A DNA stretch of 64,000 nucleotides, taken from positions 7,073,001 to 7,137,000 of the forward strand of contig BSBM01000125.1 of the NCBI GenBank assembly GCA_027924585.1. Direction: 5' to 3'. A program made the translations under genes and the position numbers. Below are positions 58,590 through 64,000 of this stretch, piece after piece. Numbering within the stretch: position 1 is the first letter of the stretch; each line of letters begins with the position of its first letter. The notes under the pieces are model-generated. The model was not told where the DNA came from and did not search any database. It worked only from the letters and a program-made list of their open reading frames with translations. The DNA is from Larix kaempferi (Eukaryota > Streptophyta > Pinopsida > Pinales > Pinaceae).

Positions 58590-59190
58590 GTTGTGCAAAT
58601 AAGCATATAATAGCGCCCTAGGAGGTTTACAGATTCTCTTGCTAGGTTTTGCCACTGGCATATAATAGCTCCCTGGGAGATTTGGAAAACGCTCTTTCAA
58701 GGTTTTGCTTTGGGAGGACATATAATAGCGCCCTGGGAGATCTGCAGATAGTCTTGCAAGGTTTTACCACTGGCATATAATAGCTCCCTGGGATATCTGG
58801 CAGATGCTCTTTCGAGGTTTTTTCCTATGGCATATAATAGTGCCCTGGGAGATTCAATAGGTTGAGCTGTGTGCTCGTAATAAGTCCTGGGATGCTCTTG
58901 CAAGGTTTTGCCATGACCACATGTAATATTGCCTTGGGAGATCCAATAGGTTGGGATGTGTTCTCGTAATAAGTCCTGGGATGCTCTTGCAAGGTTTTGT
59001 GGTGACCACATATAATAGCTCCCTGGGAGATCCGATAGGTTGAGCTGTGTGCTCGTAATCAGTCCTGGGATTCTCTTTCGAGGTTTTGTGGTAGGGTCAC
59101 ATGTAATGGCTCCCTGGGAGATCCGATAGGTTGGGCTGTGTGCCCGTAATAAGTCCTGGGATGCTCTTGCAAGGTTTTGTGATGCACGTT
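58590..59190. repeat. CATATAATAGCTCCCTGGGAGATC tandem repeats
   Basis: Around eight units of 60-95 bp: CATATAATAGCTCCCTGGGAG, then GGTTGRGCTGTGTGCTCGTAATAAGTCCTGG, then CTCTTGCAAGGTTTTG. The first three units lack the middle block. Inside the copia element, just before the 3' LTR. Confidence 0.8.
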
Positions 59191-59431
59191 ATAAGTCCTG
59201 AGGATTCCAGAGTATGGCCAGTGATGATGAAGACCTGCAGGTGGTGGGCCTACATCCAGTATGAAAAAGGACTGGCTCTGTAGAACTTCCTATGACGAGT
59301 AGATTCAGAGATTGATTGAGATAGCAGCAGCAGTGACGATGATGATGACTCGATGACGATTATCCAGTGATGATGATCTAGAGAAGATGACTTGTGGTAA
59401 GAGACCTGTGTCGAGAAATACCTTCCTAGTT

Positions 59432-59440
59432 AAGAGGGAG
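59432..59440 (+). other. Polypurine tract of copia element
   Basis: AAGAGGGAG immediately before the 3' LTR start TGTTGATG; primes plus-strand synthesis. Confidence 0.7.
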
Positions 59441-60086
59441 TGTTGATGTATATGTAACTTCAAAATGTATTTCACATATATGTATATTGTATTCCTATAG
59501 AGATGTTATTATTCCTCTATACGGAAGTGTCATCATTTATATTGTAAGTGTCGTAACTTATACTTGATGGGTTATTAGACCACCTTGTTGGGGTCGGCCC
59601 TATATAAGTCATGTGGGTCAAAGGGTTATTAGAACACCCTATTGGGGGTTGGCCATGTGGGTCAAAGGGTTATTATACCACCCTAGTGGGGGTCGGCCCA
59701 GTCAGCATTATGTTAAGTGGTTAAGTTGAGGCCGACCTAGTTGAGTAAAGGTCAAATCAAGTTAGTGTATAAATAGAGAGTGTCTCTCTCTCATTTTACA
59801 CATTCTATTCTCTCACTCACACTTTGGAGAGTGGCGCACTTGTGGAGGAGGAGGCTCTGCTGCTAGGAGAAGACTATCTCTTGTATTCTGGTTGTATCAT
59901 TGCTCTATCTATCTCTAAGGAAGTTATTGGGGTTTTTCACCTTTATGGTTTTCCCCAAGTAAACTCTGTGTCTCTTGTGTGCTTGCATTATTGTGTCCAT
60001 GATTAATATGCTGTAGATATGCTGTACATGTTGTTCTCTCAGTTAAGATCCTAGATCAGATTGAAGTAATTTCTGAAAATTTAACA
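59441..60086 (+). mobile_element. 3' LTR of copia element (646 bp)
   Basis: Same as the 5' LTR but with one copy of the 44-bp unit. The length difference, 88 bp, is exactly two units. Confidence 0.92.
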
Positions 60087-60091
60087 TGTGT

Positions 60092-60420
60092 TCCTTCTGT
60101 ATATGGGAATATACAAAAACACTTTCGTATATGCGCCTTCCATATTTCTGTATATGCGCGATTCCATATATGCACATATATGAAAGTGCTTCTGTATATG
60201 CATATATGAAAGTGCTTCCGTATATATATGCATATATGAAAGTGCTTCAGTATATGCGCATATATGGAACATTTTCGTATATGTTCATATATAGAAGGTG
60301 TGTATATGGAAGCACATGTAGGGGAGTTCTTATGTATATGCAACTTTGGTATATGCGCCTTCCGTATATGCACCTTTCTTATATGCGCATATACGGAAGG
60401 TGTATATATACCCTACTATA
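60092..60420. repeat. Palindromic TATATGCGCATATA array
   Basis: Units of about 28-35 bp, TTCCGTATATGCGCATATATGAAAGTGC. Many are inverted repeats of themselves (TTCCGTATATGCGCATATACGGAA). Continuous with 52870-52939 before the copia insertion; a further block is at 61756-62045. Confidence 0.85.
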
Positions 60421-61190
60421 TATGCCTAGTGTACTAGTATATGCACTAGTGTATATAACTATTATATAGTTTAGAATATACACTAAATATGCCTAATATA
60501 ATATACACTAGTGTATATTCCTATTGTATATGCATATTGTCTTGTTAGAATATACAAGTTAGTGCACATTTTCTTAATTGATTGAACAAAATGGATGCGA
60601 ATGAGAGGGTCCTTATTTGTTTGGAAAGGCACATAATATTATTCAAATAAGATTACCTAGTTCTACTTCAACATAAGAGCTTTTAATATAGGGAAGCAAT
60701 TTTTGTTAGACTTACCATTAGTATTTTCCCATCAGGAGAAACATCACGATCATAAAAGCACCACATCTCAACTCCTAATTTGGTTAGAAACTCAAAATTC
60801 ACATATGACAAGTCTAGTGTATATATACATGCCAAGTCTAGTATACCAAATATTTGTATATATGCTAGAATATATGCACTAGTATATTCCTGCCTATGTA
60901 ACTTTATGCCTAGTGTATATACTAGAATATACACTAGTGTATATAACTAGCATATGTACATTGCCCTAGTGTATATGCCTAGTGTACAATATAGTTATAT
61001 ACACCAGTGTATATAACTAGTATATACACCAATGTATATAGTTTAGAATATACACTAGTATATATTCCTAGTGGTAGAATATACACTAGTGTATTTGGAC
61101 TAGAATATAGACCAGTCAGTGTGTAGGTATTGTATATACACTAGTGCATATAACTAGTATATGCGATAGTGTGTACATGATGCTTAAACT
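60421..61190. repeat. ACTAGTGTATATA repeats
   Basis: Irregular copies of CTAGTGTATATACTAGAATATACACTAG, again self-complementary, separated by 60-200 bp of AT-rich DNA in 60540-60820. No gene. Confidence 0.75.
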
Positions 61191-61279
61191 TAGGCTTAAC
61201 AAAATTTGATCATGTAGAATTATGTTGCAACAATCCTTTTCATTTTATACCTTCTATGATTGATTGATTAAGGATCAAC

Positions 61280-61755
61280 AAAAGTTGCTTGATGAAGGGA
61301 ATCCTGGTAGAAAACACTGGAATCACTTGCTCAAAGGCAAGGTCAAGCAAAATTATAAAGAACAAGGTAAATTGGATACCCATAATAAAGAACAAGAGTG
61401 TATCGACCACCCTCCCAAGGGAAAGAAAGACGAGTCGTAATCAACCAAGAATAATTGAAAGAAGAAAACCTGTCACTACTATGAAAATATGGGACATGTG
61501 GAGAAAACCTATTGGGAGAAGACAATGGATTTGGAAGAAAAGGTCAAGCATCTTGTAGAAGACTAATTGTTTGATCAAACAACTAGTAGATAACTTCACC
61601 TTTTCAAGCAACACTTCTCAGGCATTACATGCTCAAACCACTCAAATCGAGTGGATAGTTGATTATGGTTGCACTCATCATATGGATAAGGATGCTTCTT
61701 TATTCTCTTCCTTAAGTGGATCCCCCCCAAAAAATATTTATGTAGTTGATGATTA
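61280..61755 (+). pseudogene. Copia gag/protease fragment
   Basis: Reads CHYYENMGHVEKTYWEK from 61471, a CCHC zinc knuckle in which both the second and last cysteines have become Tyr. After a stop, a second frame (61571-61755) has SQALHAQTTQIEWIVDYGCT, HHMDKDASLF, then IYVVDDYALP. This is the copia protease start, WxxDSGCxxHM, with Ser changed to Tyr. The fragment ends where the palindromic array begins (61756), so array and retroelement are joined inside the protease. Confidence 0.7.
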
Positions 61756-62045
61756 CGCTCTTCCGTATATGTGCCTTTTGTATATGTGAATATATGGAAG
61801 CGATTATGTATATGCGCCTTCCATATATGTTCATATACAAAAGCACTTTCGTATATGCACATATACAAAAGTGCTTCCATATATGCTTACAGAAGCAATT
61901 CCGTATATGTGCATATACTGAAGGGCTTCCATATATGCTTACAGAAGCATTTCCGTATATGTGCATATACAGAAGGGATTCCATACATGTGCATACATAG
62001 AAGCACTTCCGTAAGTGCATATGCAAAAACGATTTTGTATATGGG
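61756..62045. repeat. Second block of the palindromic array
   Basis: CTTCCGTATATGTGCATATAC and CTTCCATATATGCTTACAGAAGC-like units, 26-34 bp, about nine copies. Same family as 60092-60420. Confidence 0.8.
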
Positions 62046-62929
62046 CTGGTGCAAGGTAATGATACCCAATTATGACACGTTAGTTGCAATGACATTATGA
62101 AAAAACAGAACTATTATCATTAAAATGAATTATTAGAGGTACCTACAAAACGTTTTTGGATTATGTGTAAACATATGAAACGTAGAAAAACGGATGACCT
62201 TCCGGAATATATAACTTGTATTTATGGAAAAGTGGTATAACCACCCCAAAATGTCATTATTCAAATATTGGTATGTTATTTTGTTTCTCAAACATAATGC
62301 ACATGTTTTTGTTGAGCCACCCGTTTTCTATGTAAATTTTCAATTTACAAGAAAAAAAAATGTAGAGGCGCAGGCAACAGAAGAATCTTGTGCAAGGCTA
62401 TTTTTCCAAAATTTTAAAAGTCAATTTTGTATTTTTTTTTAAATTACTGAAGTCAGTGAATCCCTAAAACGACATGGTCAAGTGTTGAGCCACCATATCA
62501 TGGTCTAAAAATAATCAAAATACTTTTTTTTTTAGGTTGTAGGTATTTTTGTGCTCTTGTGCGGGTTCTCTTCTGTTTTCGAAATAGGTAAGCTAATCAA
62601 AAGCTATAGGCCAAATAAACGACCTATGTTTTTTACAAATTTGACATGAGTGCAGTTAAAAATGAATTAAAAATAGAAAACAACAACAGATCTATTCAAA
62701 TTATATATTTAGAATATGCACACAGAGCTTGACAAGCATGTGCAATTTCATCTGCAGTGCACTCATGGAGCTTATGTGGAACTAGTCGTGAAAAACTGAA
62801 AGTTACAGCATTTGATGTTTTCTGCTATAAATCAGGCATAAATCAAACCAAGCCTAAAGGTGCAATCCGAAGCTAATTCCAAGCCTGCAAGGGTGCCAAA
62901 AACAATTTGAATTCAGGAACGTGCGCGCG
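62046..62929. other. AT-rich DNA, no gene recognised
   Basis: No ORF of content; several A/T homopolymer runs. Confidence 0.5.
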
Positions 62930-63015
62930 GAACTACGTGCACGCGTGATTGACAGCGCACACGCGTAGGTGCGCGCACGCATTAAGAACGGCGCACACGC
63001 GTCCTTGCGCATACG
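62930..63015. other. CpG-dense patch with GCGCACACGCGT motifs
   Basis: GTGCACGCGTGATTGACAGC, GCGCACACGCGTAGGTGCGC and GCGCACACGCGTCCTTGCGC in 86 bp, with ACGCGT three times. The surrounding DNA is AT-rich. Confidence 0.65.
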
Positions 63016-63059
63016 TGCTATTGTATGCCTTTGTATGGTTATTTAATTTCCTTTGTCAA

Positions 63060-64000
63060 GGGGATACATGAAGTTGATGAAGATGTGATGATGAAGAAGA
63101 TGACGATGATGGAGATGTTGATGAGGAAGGGGGAGATTACAATGATGTTGAAGATGTTGATGATGATGTTGATGATGATGAGATGATGGTGATGGTGATG
63201 ATGATGCTGATAACAATGGTGATGAAGATGACGATGAGGATGATGGTGATGATGATGAGATGATGGTAATGGTGATGATGATGATGGCAATGGTGATTAA
63301 GATGAAAATGAGGATGATGGTGATGATGATGATGATGATGATGATGGTGATGAGGATGATGGTGACGAGGATGATGATCATGATGGTGATGAAGATGATG
63401 AATATGATGATGATAATGATCATCATCATCACCATCACCATCATCATCAACATCTTCATCATCATTTTCATCTCCCCCTTCCTCATTAACATCTCCACCA
63501 TCGTCATCTTCTTCATCATCACCACCTTCTTCATCATCATCATCTTCATCACCATCCTCATAAACATCAACATCATCTCCATCATCATCATCTTCTTCAT
63601 CCTCATCACCATCATCATCATCATCCTCGTCATCATCATCATTGTCATCATCAACACCATCATCATCATTGTCCTTCTTCCTCATCTTCATCAACATCTA
63701 GGTCATCATCTTCATCGTCAACGTCATCATCATCATCATTATCATCCTCATCATCAACATTGATGGTGATGATGATGAAGATGATGATGATGATGTTGAT
63801 GATGAGTACGATGATAATCAACATCATCATCATCTTCATCATTGCACTCATATTCATCACCATCCACCACCATCATCGTCATCACCCTCTTCCTCATCAT
63901 CATGATCAACAACATCTTCGTCGTCATCATCATCATCATCGATGATTGATGATGATGACGATACGAAGATGATGATGATGATGACGAAGAAGATGGCAAT
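63060..64000. repeat. ATG/CAT trinucleotide tract switching strand
   Basis: Imperfect (GAT)n at about 63068-63419 and 63760-63810, (ATC/CAT)n at 63420-63755 and 63815-63940, then (GAT)n again to the window end. Neighbouring blocks are complementary, so they can pair. Every long open frame here is a simple-repeat product. Confidence 0.9.

Larger units (their letters stand above)
52940..60086 (+). mobile_element. Ty1/copia element, internally deleted (7.15 kb)
   Basis: LTRs 52940-53673 and 59441-60086 flanked by the perfect target duplication TGTGT (52935-52939, 60087-60091). The Met-tRNA primer site follows the 5' LTR at once (53674) and the polypurine tract AAGAGGGAG precedes the 3' LTR. Pol order (integrase relic, RT, RNase H) is that of copia. 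Gag, protease and most of integrase are missing or unrecognisable in 54000-55900. Tandem repeats fill 58040-59190 between RNase H and the 3' LTR. About 19 mismatches between the LTRs by eye, outside the repeat difference. Confidence 0.93.

Noticed and set aside
60056-62100. Frames with HICIY/AYTE repeats on both strands
   Set aside because: Translation of the palindromic array; periodic and in both strands equally.
63043-63763. Long open frames rich in Asp/His/Met/Ile on both strands
   Set aside because: All are translations of the imperfect (GAT)n/(ATC)n tract; no non-repetitive residues.

Overview
This is nuclear DNA of a plant with a large, transposon-filled genome. A gymnosperm is my best guess, from the density of old nested LTR elements, the 2-2.8 kb LTRs, a Tat-like Ty3 element with a second RNase H, and long AT-rich satellite stretches; the sequence does not prove the taxon. 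I see no intact single-copy host gene. The coding matter is retroelement protein, an NLR resistance-gene pseudogene, LINE scraps and one large unrecognised pseudogene. Most retroelement frames are broken by TGA/TAG codons and homopolymer frameshifts, so the locus is old and probably methylated and silenced.

Layout. (1) 1-11194, minus strand: a Ty3/gypsy Tat-like element whose 5' LTR is 10448-11194; it runs off the left edge. Order in its sense direction is LTR, primer site, GC-rich repeat leader, gag, protease, a linker with more zinc knuckles, RT, RNase H, integrase, then a separate archaeal-type RNase H after the integrase, then an unrelated ORF in antisense. (2) 11569-13054 is a lone 1.49 kb LTR (plus strand) with a repeat-rich leader; a copia-like primer site near 14304 and a SINE-like insert at 15290-15452 follow. 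(3) 16514-30912, minus strand: one large pseudogene of unknown family split by a complete 11.19 kb element (18383-29574, duplicated target CTCCT). That element has 2.8 kb LTRs, no pol, and two diverged gag-like units in tandem. (4) 32031-37603: a complete 5.57 kb non-autonomous minus-strand element (target GGAGC) with 2.03 kb LTRs and one 384-residue ORF of unknown family, inserted in a GC-rich repeat array.

(5) 39190-44830: stacked satellites (327 bp x3, ~60 bp x7.5, and a 2.4 kb array of ~30 bp monomers), then AT-rich DNA with a ~75 bp-arm hairpin (45812-45987). (6) 46060-48115: NB-ARC/LRR pseudogene. (7) 49940-51390: LINE fragments on both strands and a coiled-coil ORF remnant. (8) 52940-60086: a Ty1/copia element (target TGTGT) that has lost gag and most of integrase but carries about 1.1 kb of tandem repeats before its 3' LTR. 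It sits inside a palindromic repeat array that resumes at 60092 and 61756. (9) 61280-61750 is a copia gag/protease scrap; 62930-63015 a CpG-dense patch; 63060-64000 an ATG/CAT trinucleotide tract that changes strand several times.

The strongest leads are the post-integrase RNase H plus antisense ORF of the Tat-like element, the pol-less double-gag element, the 384-residue orphan ORF of the 5.57 kb element, and the recurrence of degenerate GC-rich ~35-40 bp repeats in the leaders or LTRs of several unrelated elements. LTR ages (by-eye mismatch of roughly 4%, 3% and 1.6% for the 11.2, 7.1 and 5.6 kb elements) are estimates only.
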